Of a DNA stretch of 64,000 nt, positions 1-8,410 are shown in pieces. Position 1 is the first letter of the stretch; the number at the start of each line of letters is the position of its first letter. The translations under genes were made by a program, and so were the position numbers. The DNA comes from Halobium salinum (GTDB lineage Archaea > Halobacteriota > Halobacteria > Halobacteriales > Haloferacaceae). The stretch is taken from positions 568,927-632,926 of the forward strand of contig NZ_JAODIW010000006.1 in the NCBI RefSeq assembly GCF_026586625.1, written 5' to 3'. The notes beneath the pieces were generated by a model. It ran no database searches. It was not told the DNA's origin and saw nothing but the letters and a program-made list of their open reading frames with translations.

Positions 1-44
1 CGGACCGCCCTCGGGTCGGGCGACGGTCTCGAGTCGGGCGAGAG

Positions 45-710
45 TCAGTCGATGTAGCCGAGGGCGTCCTCGATGCGTCCCAGCTCCGGCCCGGTGGTGT
101 CCTCGCCGACGACGTACCCTTCGTCGTTGGCGACGAGCCCCGAGCCGACGAGCGGGCCGCCGTAGTTGATGGTCCCGATGTCCGCGTGGACGTCGAGGTG
201 CTCCTCGAGCGCCTCCAGCTCCTCCTCGCGGGACTTCGGGTGACAGAGGACCCCCCGGTTGTTGGCGACGGCGGCGGTGCCGACGGTGCGGACGCCGCCG
301 AGGTCGCCGCGCTCGACGGGAACGTCGAGTGCTTCCTTCACCGCGGCCACGCCCTCGTCCCCCATGTCGGGGTGGGCCCACGCGCCGTAGTCGTTCGCGA
401 GGACGACGTTGCCGGCGGCGTTGATGCGCCCGGGGAGTCTGACGACCGGGAGGGAGACGGCCTCCTCGATGCGCTCGATTTCCAGGTCGGTCGCCCGACC
501 CGAGACGAGCACGCCGTTCTCGTTACCAGTCGCCAGCGCGCCGACCGTGCCGGAGCCGCCGACGGTCGTCGTCACGGCGGTCACGTCGAACTCCTCGGCC
601 ATGTCGTCGACGAGTTCGTCCTCGGCGTCGGGCCGCACGAGCAGCAGGTCGTCCGTCGCTCGGGCGAAAACGCCGACGTACGACGAACCGGCGAAGGAAG
701 CGCGTAGCAC
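45..710 (-). CDS. eif6: Translation initiation factor aIF6
   Basis: This 221-residue protein is the archaeal homologue of eIF6, which binds the 50S ribosomal subunit and keeps it from joining the 30S subunit. The whole chain consists of the five pseudo-repeats of the family, each with a GT..G/ANxxG pattern (for example [37 protein letters not shown]). The length matches the family. It is the last gene of the operon rpl39e-rpl31e-eif6 on the minus strand, lying 3 bp after rpl31e. The gene expected next in haloarchaea (ribosomal protein L18Ae) would fall beyond the window edge. Assignment is firm. Confidence 0.96.
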   Translation of the reverse strand: MLRASFAGSSYVGVFARATDDLLLVRPDAEDELVDDMAEEFDVTAVTTTVGGSGTVGALATGNENGVLVSGRATDLEIERIEEAVSLPVVRLPGRINAAGNVVLANDYGAWAHPDMGDEGVAAVKEALDVPVERGDLGGVRTVGTAAVANNRGVLCHPKSREEELEALEEHLDVHADIGTINYGGPLVGSGLVANDEGYVVGEDTTGPELGRIEDALGYID

Positions 711-713
711 AGC

Positions 714-992
714 TTACTCGGCGGGCTCGGCCTCGACGGTGACCTCGCCGTCCTCGTCGAAGCGGGCCGCGCGGACGCGCAGCTTGCTCGGCGGGTTCTG
801 CCGGCCGCCGTCCCACAGCGCCTCGTTGAGCGAGGGGTCGACGCGCACGTTGTCCTCGTCGACCTTGAAGTGCTTCGCGAGGTGTTCGCGGACGAGCCGC
901 ATCGCGCGGTCGGCGCGCTCCTGGGTCGGTGCCTGCTTCGCGTCGCGGAGCGGGACGGTGACCACGCGCTCCTCGAAGTCTCCGGCGCTCAT
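714..992 (-). CDS. rpl31e: 50S ribosomal protein L31e
   Basis: A 92-residue ribosomal protein of the large subunit. The N-terminal [15 protein letters not shown] and the middle [24 protein letters not shown] are diagnostic of L31e. Its ATG overlaps the stop of rpl39e by 4 bp (ATGA), so the two are probably translationally coupled, and eif6 follows after 3 bp. The acidic C-terminal tail is usual for halophilic ribosomal proteins. Confidence 0.96.
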   Translation of the reverse strand: MSAGDFEERVVTVPLRDAKQAPTQERADRAMRLVREHLAKHFKVDEDNVRVDPSLNEALWDGGRQNPPSKLRVRAARFDEDGEVTVEAEPAE

Positions 993-1141
993 TCGTCCGT
1001 GTCACTCCGGCGCCAGTTGCGGCGCTTCGGGTTGCGCTGGACGTCCATGTCGGTCTTCAGCATGACCCACGCGGGGACGCGACTGTTCTGTCGCTCGAGC
1101 TTGGCCAGGCGCTTCTTCTTGGCCTTCGATTTCTTTCCCAT
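989..1141 (-). CDS. rpl39e: 50S ribosomal protein L39e
   Basis: A 50-residue, strongly basic protein starting [20 protein letters not shown] and ending in [14 protein letters not shown], the standard L39e pattern near the exit tunnel of the large subunit. The reading frame stays open upstream to about 1342, but the ATG at 1141 gives exactly the family length and lies about 30 bp from a TATA-like box, so it is the start. It is the first gene of the operon with rpl31e and eif6. Confidence 0.96.
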   Translation of the reverse strand: MGKKSKAKKKRLAKLERQNSRVPAWVMLKTDMDVQRNPKRRNWRRSDTDE

Positions 1142-1164
1142 AGTGGAGGGAGTTCCGTTGCGCG

Positions 1165-1175
1165 CCATAAAATCG
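1165..1175 (-). promoter_or_regulatory. TATA-like box of the rpl39e-rpl31e-eif6 operon
   Basis: On the minus strand the sequence reads CGATTTTATGG, an AT-rich island in GC-rich surroundings. Its centre is about 30 bp before the rpl39e ATG, so transcription should start a few bases before the ATG. Position and composition fit a haloarchaeal box A; no experiment is available. Confidence 0.6.
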
Positions 1176-1599
1176 TGTTGCTTTGCCCCGGTGCCCGTGC
1201 TGGCGTCGGAGGCGGGTACGGCGGCGCCTCGGGAGTCGACCACGGCGTCTCTCGGAACGGACTCGGGAGTCGGACCGACGGACGGAGTCGAGCCGACGGA
1301 CGGAGTCGAGAACGAGGGGAGGGCGGACGATCCGCCGCTCACGTGTGCATTCCGGCGGGTGACACGGCACCGAGTCGTCTCCCCTCGGTGGACCGCGTCG
1401 GGGCCGTGTCAGTAGACGACGCGGTCCGGACCGTCGGGTCACCCCGGGGCGACCCGGACGTCGTCGTTACGTCCTAGCGGTTCCAACCGCCTATACCCGC
1501 GCCTTGTTCGTATCCACCGTTTATCCGTGACGGCCGACCGGCGCTCGCCGCCGACCCCGGGAAGCAGACGTGTCTGGGTCGGCGTCCGACTCGTTACGC
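1176..1599. other. Intergenic stretch without a supported gene
   Basis: About 420 bp between the ribosomal operon and the HTH regulator. Open frames here have the biased composition of GC-rich noncoding DNA, without a start, conserved motif or promoter. The direct repeat around 1270-1310 (GGACGGAGTCGAG twice) is the only structure I see. Confidence 0.5.
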
Positions 1600-2328
1600 T
1601 CAGTCCTCGACGGACGGCGGCTCGGACCGCGCCCGTTCGGGCTCACGACCGCTCCCGTCGTCACCGCCCTCGGCCTCCGCCGGCGAACTGATGACCAGCG
1701 TGTTCTCGACGAGCGTCCCGTGAGCGCGTCGGAGCCGCTGGGAGAGCGCCTGCTGGGTGACCCCCAGTTCGGCGGCCAGGTCGCTCATCGTCAGCTCCCG
1801 CGGGACGGCGTAGTACCCCCGTTCGAGCGCGCCGACGAGACTGCGGCGCTGCTTCGGCGTCAGTCCGAATCGCCCGCCCGCCATCGGCTCCTCGGGCCGG
1901 TACAGCCGCTCCAGCTCGAAGGGGAGCCCGTGCTCGCGACAGTAGTCGTCGAAGCGCCCGAGCGACTCGTCGTCGTCGAAGCGCATCCGGAGTCGCCACG
2001 TGTCGTCACGGGCGTTCGCCTCGAGGATGGCCGCGCCCGTCTCCAGATAGGCGTAAGCGATGGACTCGGCGTTCCGCGTCCACGTCGCCCGGTAGGAGGT
2101 GCCACGGTCGAGGTCGTCGAGTCGCGTCACGTCGGTGACGCTGTCGTCCTCGCGGACCGCCTCGTCGAACCCCGCCACGTCGCCGGCGACCCAGAACACC
2201 GGCATGAGTTCGTCGGGCGCGTTGGCGACGACGCGCTGGATTTCGACGGTCGCCTCCGGCGCGGCCGAGAGCGCGTCGCTCAACAGGAAGGCGTCCGCGG
2301 GGACGGTGAACTCGGCGATAACGCTCAT
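1600..2328 (-). CDS. Bat-type HTH (HTH-10) transcription regulator
   Basis: A 242-residue regulator of the haloarchaeal bacterio-opsin-activator-like family. Residues 1-150 form the typical N-terminal sensory half (SVIAEFTVPADAFLLSDAL, then the predicted beta-rich part ending DDYCREHGLPFELERLY). Residues about 154-212 are the HTH-10 domain, with FGLTPKQRRSLVGALERGYY and MSDLAAELGVTQQALSQRLR. The C-terminal 30 residues are disordered and charged. It stands alone on the minus strand. A 17-bp perfect palindrome lies 11 bp before the start, which suggests autoregulation. The signal and targets cannot be told from sequence. Confidence 0.9.
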   Translation of the reverse strand: MSVIAEFTVPADAFLLSDALSAAPEATVEIQRVVANAPDELMPVFWVAGDVAGFDEAVREDDSVTDVTRLDDLDRGTSYRATWTRNAESIAYAYLETGAAILEANARDDTWRLRMRFDDDESLGRFDDYCREHGLPFELERLYRPEEPMAGGRFGLTPKQRRSLVGALERGYYAVPRELTMSDLAAELGVTQQALSQRLRRAHGTLVENTLVISSPAEAEGGDDGSGREPERARSEPPSVED

Positions 2329-2338
2329 CGCCGGTCCG

Positions 2339-2355
2339 GTACCCGCGACGGGTAC
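2339..2355 (-). promoter_or_regulatory. Palindrome over the promoter of the HTH-10 regulator
   Basis: The perfect inverted repeat GTACCCG-CGA-CGGGTAC sits 11 bp before the regulator start at 2328. On the minus strand the adjoining CTAAGTAC may be part of the TATA region, so a bound protein would block transcription. Candidate operator; which protein binds is inference. Confidence 0.5.
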
Positions 2356-2453
2356 TTAGCTTGGTGGGACAGTCACACCTCACACCGGGACCGGGGGTCA
2401 CCTGCCTCCCGCGGCCACCAGCGACAAGCGACGGGCGTACGTCACGTTCTCCC

Positions 2454-2717
2454 ATGCAACGCGACTTCACCGGCGAGGACCGCGACAAGACGGTCGAGGA
2501 CGCCTCCGGGAACGAGGTCGGCACCGTCGACCTCATCGACGAGGGGCGAGCACAGATGTCCGCCTCCTCCGACATGACGAGCGCCATCAAGGAGTTCCTC
2601 GGCTGGGACGCCGAGGACGACGAGGGGGAGCTGAAGCGCGAACACGTCGCCGGCGTCGACGACGAGACGGTGCGCCTCCGCTCGTCCGACGAGGTGGGGG
2701 CGAACGACGGCGTCTGA
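2454..2717 (+). CDS. Small PRC-barrel-like haloarchaeal protein
   Basis: An 87-residue acidic protein. The ATG at 2454 is preferred because the upstream frame extension lacks coding character and MQRDFTGEDRDKTVED is the usual beginning in such proteins. The pattern 'GNEVGTVDLID ... REHVAGVDDETVRLR' resembles a PRC-barrel fold, a small beta domain found alone in many haloarchaea and thought to bind RNA or protein partners. The middle (MTSAIKEFLGW) is an amphipathic helix. Function is unknown; the PRC-barrel assignment is moderate. Confidence 0.75.
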   Translation: MQRDFTGEDRDKTVEDASGNEVGTVDLIDEGRAQMSASSDMTSAIKEFLGWDAEDDEGELKREHVAGVDDETVRLRSSDEVGANDGV

Positions 2718-2801
2718 GGGCTCTCCGATTCGATGCCGCGGTCGCCGGGTCGTTCAGACGTCACGACGCTTCGACACCGCGACGCCCCGACACCAGGGGT
2801 C

Positions 2802-3365
2802 TCAGAGCCCGAAGCGCGTCACCGTCTCGTACTCGGGGCCGGCGTCCGTGAGCGTGCTCCGTTTGAGGCGAATCTGGTCGACGCGGAAGGAGCCGATTTC
2901 GGGCTCCGTCGCCGACGACTCGCGGACGAGCCGCTGGACGAGGTCCTTCCCGCGGGCGTCGTCCATCCGGGCGAGGGTGACGTGCGGGGTGAACGCGTGG
3001 TCCTCGGCCTCGAAGCCGATGCCGGTCGTCTCGCGCTCGACGGCCTCGTGGAGCCGCGTCATCTCCGTGCCGCCGGCCGAGACGCCGGCCCAGAGCACGC
3101 TGATGTAGTCGAGGCTCGGGAAGGTGCCCAGCCCGGCGACGGTCGCCTCGAACGGCTCGACGCGGGCGGCGTCGACGGCGTTCTCCAGCGCCTCCTCGAC
3201 CGTCGGCACGCGCTTCTCGGCGGTCTCTCCGAGAAACTTCAGGGTGACGTGCGCCTGCTCGGGGTCGACGAACCGGAGCCCGGCGGCGTCGCCGAACCGC
3301 TCCTGGACGTCGGCGACGCTGTCGGCGAGCGAACGGGGGAGGTCGATGCTGACGAACAGGCGCAT
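2802..3365 (-). CDS. thpR: RNA 2',3'-cyclic phosphodiesterase (2H family)
   Basis: A 187-residue 2H phosphoesterase that opens 2',3'-cyclic phosphate ends of RNA. Both catalytic HxT motifs are present: HVTLKFLG at His39 and HVTLARM at His128. The start MRLFVSIDLP at 3365 is the family N-terminus; the longer open frame to 3392 adds only a short non-conserved piece. The neighbouring TPR gene is divergent, so it is probably monocistronic. Family identity is firm; the natural substrate in archaea is less certain. Confidence 0.92.
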   Translation of the reverse strand: MRLFVSIDLPRSLADSVADVQERFGDAAGLRFVDPEQAHVTLKFLGETAEKRVPTVEEALENAVDAARVEPFEATVAGLGTFPSLDYISVLWAGVSAGGTEMTRLHEAVERETTGIGFEAEDHAFTPHVTLARMDDARGKDLVQRLVRESSATEPEIGSFRVDQIRLKRSTLTDAGPEYETVTRFGL

Positions 3366-3490
3366 GGTCTCGTGTTCGGCGCGGCTCGGCAAAAAGGGGG
3401 TGGCAGACCGGAACTCGCCGAGGTTCTCCCGTACTCACTCGACGGCCCGCACACGCAGGGCTTAACCGGCCTGACCGCCAAGTCGCCGCT

Positions 3491-4357
3491 ATGACTGACG
3501 AGGACCGACCTCACCGCTTCTCCGAGGGCCAGGGCCTCGACGAGGACTACGACGAGTTCACGCTCGACCCGCCCGAGCTGAAGGTCGACCCGACGAAGGT
3601 CGACCCCGTCGACTCGCACGTCCTCGCCGACATCCTCGACCGTCGGAACATCGACCGTGAGGACGTAGACGTGGAGACCCTGCTCGACGTGGGGCTGTCG
3701 TACATGGGCATCAACCGCTTCGAGGAGGCGACCGAGACGTTCGAGCGCGCCGCCAACTACGCCGAGGAGGACTCGCTCGTCCAGCAGGAGGCGTGGGTGA
3801 ACAAGGGCGTCGCCCACGCCGAACTGCAGGAGTACGACGAGGCCATCGGCGCGTACCGCGAGGCGCTGCGCATCGACGAGGACTCCGAACACGCCGCGAG
3901 CGCCCAGACCAACCTCGCCTACGCCCTCTGGGAGTTCGGCGAGGTCGAGGAGGCGCTCGAACACGCCGAACGCGCGGTCGAACTCGACCCGCGCTTCCCG
4001 CAGGCGTGGTACAACCGCGGCTTCTTCCTCACCGAGCGCGGGCTCCACGAGGACGCCGTCAACGCCTTCGACAACGCCATCCGGCTGGGGATGCGCTCCG
4101 CCGAGGTGCTGGAGGAGAAGGCCCGCGCGCTGGAGGAACTCGGCCGCGAGGAGGAGGCCGAACAGGCCCAGGAGCGCGCCGACGAGATTCGCGAACAGCA
4201 GGAGCAGGAGATGGTCCAGCAGCGCGAGGGCGGCGGTGGCGGCGGTTCGGGTGCGGGTGGCGCCGGCGGAATGGGCGGTCTCGGCGGCGGCAGTGGCGGC
4301 CTCGGTGGCGGCGACGGCGGTCCCGGGGGGAGCCTCGGCGACGGCCAGGGGCTGTAG
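3491..4357 (+). CDS. TPR-repeat protein with glycine-rich tail
   Basis: A 288-residue protein with about four tetratricopeptide repeats between residues 65 and 225 (for example GLSYMGINRFEEATETFERA, GVAHAELQEYDEAIGAYREAL, AWYNRGFFLTERGLHEDAV). These form a helical scaffold for protein contacts. The N-terminal 60 residues are acidic. A coiled region rich in Glu and Gln (EEEAEQAQERADEIREQQEQ) leads to a tail of about 45 residues that is nearly all Gly. Its stop codon directly abuts the ATG of a DUF424 gene, so the two are co-transcribed. Partner and function are not known. Confidence 0.9.
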   Translation: MTDEDRPHRFSEGQGLDEDYDEFTLDPPELKVDPTKVDPVDSHVLADILDRRNIDREDVDVETLLDVGLSYMGINRFEEATETFERAANYAEEDSLVQQEAWVNKGVAHAELQEYDEAIGAYREALRIDEDSEHAASAQTNLAYALWEFGEVEEALEHAERAVELDPRFPQAWYNRGFFLTERGLHEDAVNAFDNAIRLGMRSAEVLEEKARALEELGREEEAEQAQERADEIREQQEQEMVQQREGGGGGGSGAGGAGGMGGLGGGSGGLGGGDGGPGGSLGDGQGL

Positions 4358-4660
4358 ATGCTGCTCCGCGAGCGCGACACCGGCAAGGGGCTGCTGGTGT
4401 CGGTGTGCGATGCCGACTGCCTCGGCGAGACCTACGAGGCGGGCGAGGTGTCCCTCACCGTCGAGGAGGGGTTCTACGGCGGCGAGGAGGCCCGCGAGGC
4501 CGACGCCGAGGCGGTCGTGCAGAGCCTCACGCGCGCGAACGTGGCCAACATCGTCGGCGAGGAGGCCGTCGGGGTCGCCGTCGAAGCGGGCCTCGTCGAC
4601 GAGGAGACCGTCCTCGAACTGGACGGTACTCGGCACGCGCAGTTGCTCTGGTTGCGGTAG
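4358..4660 (+). CDS. DUF424 family protein
   Basis: A 100-residue protein of the archaeal DUF424 family. Its characteristic pieces are MLLRERDTGKGLLVSVCDAD at the start, EEGFYGGEEA in the middle and the region SLTRANVANIVGEEAVGVAV with Leu/Val-rich strands at the end. The family is conserved across archaea, has a known fold and no proven role. The gene begins at the base after the TPR stop codon, which indicates coupling. Confidence 0.9.
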   Translation: MLLRERDTGKGLLVSVCDADCLGETYEAGEVSLTVEEGFYGGEEAREADAEAVVQSLTRANVANIVGEEAVGVAVEAGLVDEETVLELDGTRHAQLLWLR

Positions 4661-4969
4661 TTCGCCCTCGTTCTCGCTCCCTGTGTAGTCGGTAGTCGCG
4701 TCGTGGTACGCGACAGCGGTACTGTTTCGACGGCTCACGGAAGCCCCCGCGCCGTCGACTCGCGCGACTCGCTGCGCTCCTCACCTCCCTCGCTCCGCTC
4801 GCTCGGTTACGGTGCTTGCGTCGTCGTCTCGTCCCGGCTCGGTGCGTCGCCCGAGCCCCCTCCGAAGCTCACCGGAACTCCTGTCAGCCGACCGTACGCA
4901 CGACTGGGGCCCCGACGGCGACCGACGGTCCACCCCAACCAGGCGTTCGTCGAGTAGGTCGTCGGCGCG
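4661..4969. other. Intergenic stretch with GC-rich simple sequence
   Basis: No supported gene. Around 4755-4805 there is a low-complexity run built from CGCTCG/CGCGACTCG words, common between haloarchaeal genes and without known function. Open frames here are shadows. Confidence 0.5.
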
Positions 4970-5602
4970 TTAGCTCGCGGCGTCGACAGCGGCGTCGCGC
5001 TCCTCGACCGACGCCGGTCCGACGCAGTCGAGGTCCGCCAGTTCGGTGCCGCGTTCGAGCGTCGAGCGCGACATCGCACGGTTCGTCGCGACGTACCCCT
5101 CCTCGGTGCGCTCGGCGACGCGTACGTCACTGTCTTCGACGTCGACGACGACGAACTCGACCGGCCCCTCGCTCGTTCCCGAGAGGTGCGACCGCGCGAA
5201 GTCGGGGTCGGCGACGAACTTCAGCCCGGGTTCGAGCCAGTAGGTGCGGCCGGCGCTGGCGACGGTCGGCGGGGCGTCGTCGCCGGCGCCGAGCGGTTCG
5301 AGCGACCCCTCGCCGACGAGTCGTTCCACCTCGTCGAGGCGGTACCACTCGCCCTCGTCGAAGCGGACGAGGCGCTCGTCGTCGTCGGTGGCGACGACCC
5401 GCCACTCGGCGCCGACGGCGGCCTCGTCGGCGGCGGGTTCGCGCTCGCCGTCCGGGCCGACGCCGGGGAGCGCGTCCGCGACGCGAAAGCGGCTCCCGAC
5501 GCGGTACTCGTCGGAGGATGCGAGGTCGGGGTCGAAGTCGGCTTCGGTGTCGGACGCGGACTCGGCCTCGTCGTCTGAGATGGTGTCGTCTGGTGCGGTC
5601 AT
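4970..5602 (-). CDS. Acidic haloarchaeal protein of unknown function
   Basis: A 210-residue soluble protein with very high Asp/Glu content and no signal peptide or membrane segment. The first 30 residues are disordered and acidic. The remainder looks like two or three small beta domains, with similar pieces YRVGSRFRVADALPG, EWRVVATDDDERLVRF.EGEWYRLDEVERLV, and TYWLEPGLKFVADPDF. The codon use and Glu/Asp richness support a real gene. I do not recognise the family. It precedes a small membrane protein on the same strand but is separated from it by about 70 bp. Confidence 0.75.
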   Translation of the reverse strand: MTAPDDTISDDEAESASDTEADFDPDLASSDEYRVGSRFRVADALPGVGPDGEREPAADEAAVGAEWRVVATDDDERLVRFDEGEWYRLDEVERLVGEGSLEPLGAGDDAPPTVASAGRTYWLEPGLKFVADPDFARSHLSGTSEGPVEFVVVDVEDSDVRVAERTEEGYVATNRAMSRSTLERGTELADLDCVGPASVEERDAAVDAAS

Positions 5603-5674
5603 CGGGCGCGTTCGCTCGGCGGTTCGCTCGGGGTGGTAAAAACGGCCGTGGCCGCGTGCCGGCGGCGCGCTCGC

Positions 5675-5944
5675 TCAGGCGAGGGGCGCCTCTCGGGCGG
5701 TCGAGCGCTCGCGGCCGCGGGCCCAGAGGTAGACCACGAGGGCGAGCAGGCCCGGCAGGAAGCCGACGAGGAACAGCCCGCCGACGGCGACGCCCCACAG
5801 CGCGGCGTTCATGCCGCGTCGACCGGCGTCGCGGTACACCCAGACGCCGGCGAGGACGCCGACGAGACCGAACACGAACAGGACGACCAGTAGCTCGATG
5901 GCGCCGGGGACGCCGACCTGGAGGAACGTAGTGACGAGGTTCAT
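5675..5944 (-). CDS. Small membrane protein with two predicted helices
   Basis: An 89-residue protein starting MNLVTTFLQVGVPGAIELL. Two hydrophobic helices (about residues 12-37 and 48-72) flank the loop VYRDAGRRGMNAALW, which follows the pattern of the haloarchaeal/PLDc_N-like small membrane proteins. The ATG at 5944 is chosen because the 26 extra codons upstream show no hydrophobic or conserved pattern. Function is unknown. Confidence 0.75.
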   Translation of the reverse strand: MNLVTTFLQVGVPGAIELLVVLFVFGLVGVLAGVWVYRDAGRRGMNAALWGVAVGGLFLVGFLPGLLALVVYLWARGRERSTAREAPLA

Positions 5945-6047
5945 CTCCCACTCCGTACGTCGGCTGAACGCATCAATACGGACGTGAGCAGTGCTCGCAC
6001 CCGCGAGGGAGACACGAGCCACGCGGTCGGGTCCGGTCGAGGCGGCC

Positions 6048-8078
6048 TCAGACCGTTTCGGGCGTCGAGATGTTCCCGCGGACCTCGCGGTTCTCGGGCG
6101 GGACGCCGTCGAGGACGTAGCCGGCGAGATTGTTGTCGACGAGCCACAGCGGGCCGTCGCCGCAGTGGACTTCCACCGGCGTGTCGGCCTCGCTGGTGAC
6201 GTGGCAGTCCGTAATCCACACGTTGCGGAGGGTCCCCAAGCCGCCGCCGAATAGCACCGCCCACGTCGTTCCGGCGTCGATGCGGGCGCCGGCCACGCGC
6301 AGGTTCTCGACGAGCGAGGGGCCGTAGAAGGAGAGCCCGTTGCCGCCGTGGTCGAGCAGGTCCGCGGTCCAGGTCATGTTCCGAATCTCGCCGGCCTGGC
6401 TCGGGAGCCAGAAGGCGACGGCGGTGTTCGACTTCCGGGAGCGACAGCGCCCGGCGACGGTGAGCCCGTCGAGGAGGTTGCCGTTGACCTCCAGCTTGTA
6501 GAACCGTCCGGCGGACTGGTCGATGTCGAGGTCGAGATGCAGGTTCCGCATGTCGGGGCCGCCGTCGACGGCGGCGACGAGGACGGTGCCGTCGTCGACG
6601 AACTCGTCGGTCGGGTCCCGGACCGTCCCCGAGACGTGGACGTTCTCGAAGTCCGTTTCGGCGCCGGCGTAGGTCATCAGCGTCACCGCCCGCCCGCCGC
6701 CCTGACCGGCGAGACTCCGAATCGTCACGTCCCGAGCGGTGAACTCCCCGTGTTCGACGCCGAGACCCTTGTTGCCCGCGAGGAGGTCCGTCCCGGTGAC
6801 GGTCATCTCCCCGTCCTGGTGGAGGATACAGGTCCCCTCGGCGTGAATCGAGCCGCCGACGACGGTGGTCTCGGCGCCGTGAAGCTTCCGGGTCGGGGCG
6901 CCGCTCCCGTTCTCGTGGTGGCCGACGCCGACGACGCGCGCCCGCTCGATACGGGGGTTCTCGACGTGGACCTTGCTCGTCCCGTGACCGATGTCGATGC
7001 CCCGGCGGCAGTTCCTGACGGTCACGTCGCGGGCGGTGACGCCGAACGACTGGACCGCCTTCACCGGTTCGCCCTCGCCGCCGCCGAACCGGACCGCGTT
7101 CGTCGCCTCCACGCCGTCCCACGTGCAGTCCCAGCAGTCGAGGAAGTAAAAGCCCAGTCGGGTGTAGCGGTCGACGCGGGTGCCGCGGAACGTCCCGCCG
7201 CGGACCCACTGCATCTTGAACATGTCGTAGACGCCGTCGTCCGACGGACCCCGCATGGTGAGGTTCTCGACGGTCGGCCCGTCGAGGAGGTCGACCGGCT
7301 GGACGTACGCCTCGCCCGTCGGGAACTCGAAGACGGCGTTGCAGTCGAGCACCAGTTCGTCGCCGTCGACCGCGACGACCGCCGCGAACTGCAGGGCGTA
7401 CTGTCCGGCGTACGTGTGGTTCTCCCGGTTCCGGAGGTGGACCGTGTCGCCGACGGCGAACGGGCCGGTGTCGGCGACCGAGACCCGTGACTCCCCGGGC
7501 GCCACCGTCCGGGTGACCGCGACCGGCGACCCTCGGAGGCCGCCGCCGCGGAAGAAGACGGCCGGACTCGGCACCGACGACGTGCGCACGAGCTCCGCGT
7601 TCGCCGAGCGGAGCGTCAGCGACTTTGAGATGGTGTGGGTCTCGGCGAGTTCGTACTCCCGCGGCTCGCTCCCACTCTCCCCGCGGAACAGAATCGTGTC
7701 GCCGTCCCGGGCGCGGTTGTAGGCTATCTCGAACGCCTCGTCGTCGTCCGTCACGCCCTCGGCGCGCTGGATGGCGGCCACGTCGATAACCGTCTCGCCC
7801 CCGGCGAAGGGGTGCCAGCCGAACCCGTCGTGGTAGAACACCTCGCCCGTCCCGGTGTCGTAGAAGAACTCGTTGCGCGAGGCGTCCGTGGGCGCCTCCG
7901 TCCCGACGTAGTACGTCGACTCGGTCGTGTGACCCCGTCGAGGGGTCGAGAGCGCTCGCGTCTCCGCGGTCCCATCCGTCGGTCCCGTCCCCCCCGCCGC
8001 ACCCGTCGCCCCGGCCGCACCCAACCCCGTCAGCGACAGGAACGTCCGCCGCCCTACGGAGAACCGCTCCTCGCTCAC
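6048..8078 (-). CDS. Tat-exported right-handed beta-helix protein
   Basis: A 676-residue secreted protein. Residues 1-40 hold a twin-arginine signal (VGRRTFLSLTGLGAAGATG). Residues about 52-95 form a lead-in module (YYVGTEAP ... FFYDTGTGEVFYHDGFGWHPF). From about residue 130 to 640 there are many short beta-strand repeats of the parallel beta-helix type (ENLTMRG, TARDVTVRNCRRGIDIG, FENVHVSG), as in pectate-lyase-like and tail-spike-like polysaccharide-binding or -cleaving enzymes. I do not see a definite catalytic set, so substrate and activity are open. The likely start is the GTG at 8078; it lies inside a perfect palindrome and overlaps the stop of a 22-codon upstream ORF. Confidence 0.82.
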   Translation of the reverse strand: MSEERFSVGRRTFLSLTGLGAAGATGAAGGTGPTDGTAETRALSTPRRGHTTESTYYVGTEAPTDASRNEFFYDTGTGEVFYHDGFGWHPFAGGETVIDVAAIQRAEGVTDDDEAFEIAYNRARDGDTILFRGESGSEPREYELAETHTISKSLTLRSANAELVRTSSVPSPAVFFRGGGLRGSPVAVTRTVAPGESRVSVADTGPFAVGDTVHLRNRENHTYAGQYALQFAAVVAVDGDELVLDCNAVFEFPTGEAYVQPVDLLDGPTVENLTMRGPSDDGVYDMFKMQWVRGGTFRGTRVDRYTRLGFYFLDCWDCTWDGVEATNAVRFGGGEGEPVKAVQSFGVTARDVTVRNCRRGIDIGHGTSKVHVENPRIERARVVGVGHHENGSGAPTRKLHGAETTVVGGSIHAEGTCILHQDGEMTVTGTDLLAGNKGLGVEHGEFTARDVTIRSLAGQGGGRAVTLMTYAGAETDFENVHVSGTVRDPTDEFVDDGTVLVAAVDGGPDMRNLHLDLDIDQSAGRFYKLEVNGNLLDGLTVAGRCRSRKSNTAVAFWLPSQAGEIRNMTWTADLLDHGGNGLSFYGPSLVENLRVAGARIDAGTTWAVLFGGGLGTLRNVWITDCHVTSEADTPVEVHCGDGPLWLVDNNLAGYVLDGVPPENREVRGNISTPETV

Positions 8079-8143
8079 CGGCGGTCACCGCCGGTCGGTC
8101 CGCCCGCCACGACGCGCCCACCCGTTCCCTGCTTCCTCTTCAT
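8075..8143 (-). CDS. Possible 22-codon leader ORF before the beta-helix gene
   Basis: The ATG at 8143 opens a frame reading MKRKQGTGGRVVAGG and then PTGGDRR. Its TGA overlaps the GTG start of the beta-helix gene (GTGA), so translation could pass from one to the other. The peptide is basic, unlike typical halophile proteins, so it may act only as a cis leader. It lies about 25 bp after an AT-rich patch at about 8160-8180. Unproven. Confidence 0.35.
   Translation of the reverse strand: MKRKQGTGGRVVAGGPTGGDRR
8077..8095. promoter_or_regulatory. Perfect palindrome covering a start codon
   Basis: The sequence ACCGGCGGT-C-ACCGCCGGT is a 9-1-9 perfect inverted repeat. Its left end covers the GTG of the beta-helix gene. 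As RNA it would form a very stable hairpin that hides the start codon; as DNA it could be an operator. Either role is inference. Confidence 0.45.
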
Positions 8144-8410
8144 ACGTCTCAAAAACTCTGTTTAGACATAATATCTCGCTATCTGTCAAGTAAGCGCTCG
8201 GACTGACTGCCGGGTAACGCGACGTGGCCGCGGAGTCTCTCCGATAATGGGCCGTCGCCGCTGGGTGTCACCGATCGGCAGGCGACCGACTCCGAGGCAC
8301 CGGTACCCGAGGGGTACCGGGTCCGGGGCACCTCCGATGGTCGTGCCGGCGACGCCCGGACCGCTACAGTTCCGAAGCCGTGTTATCCCTCCGGCCCATA
8401 GCGGGGTCCA
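8144..8410. other. Divergent intergenic region
   Basis: No gene seen. The AT-rich stretch at about 8155-8190 probably carries the promoter of the minus-strand beta-helix gene. Near 8379-8386 GTTATCC about 28 bp before the sufS ATG may be the TATA box of sufS. Confidence 0.4.
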
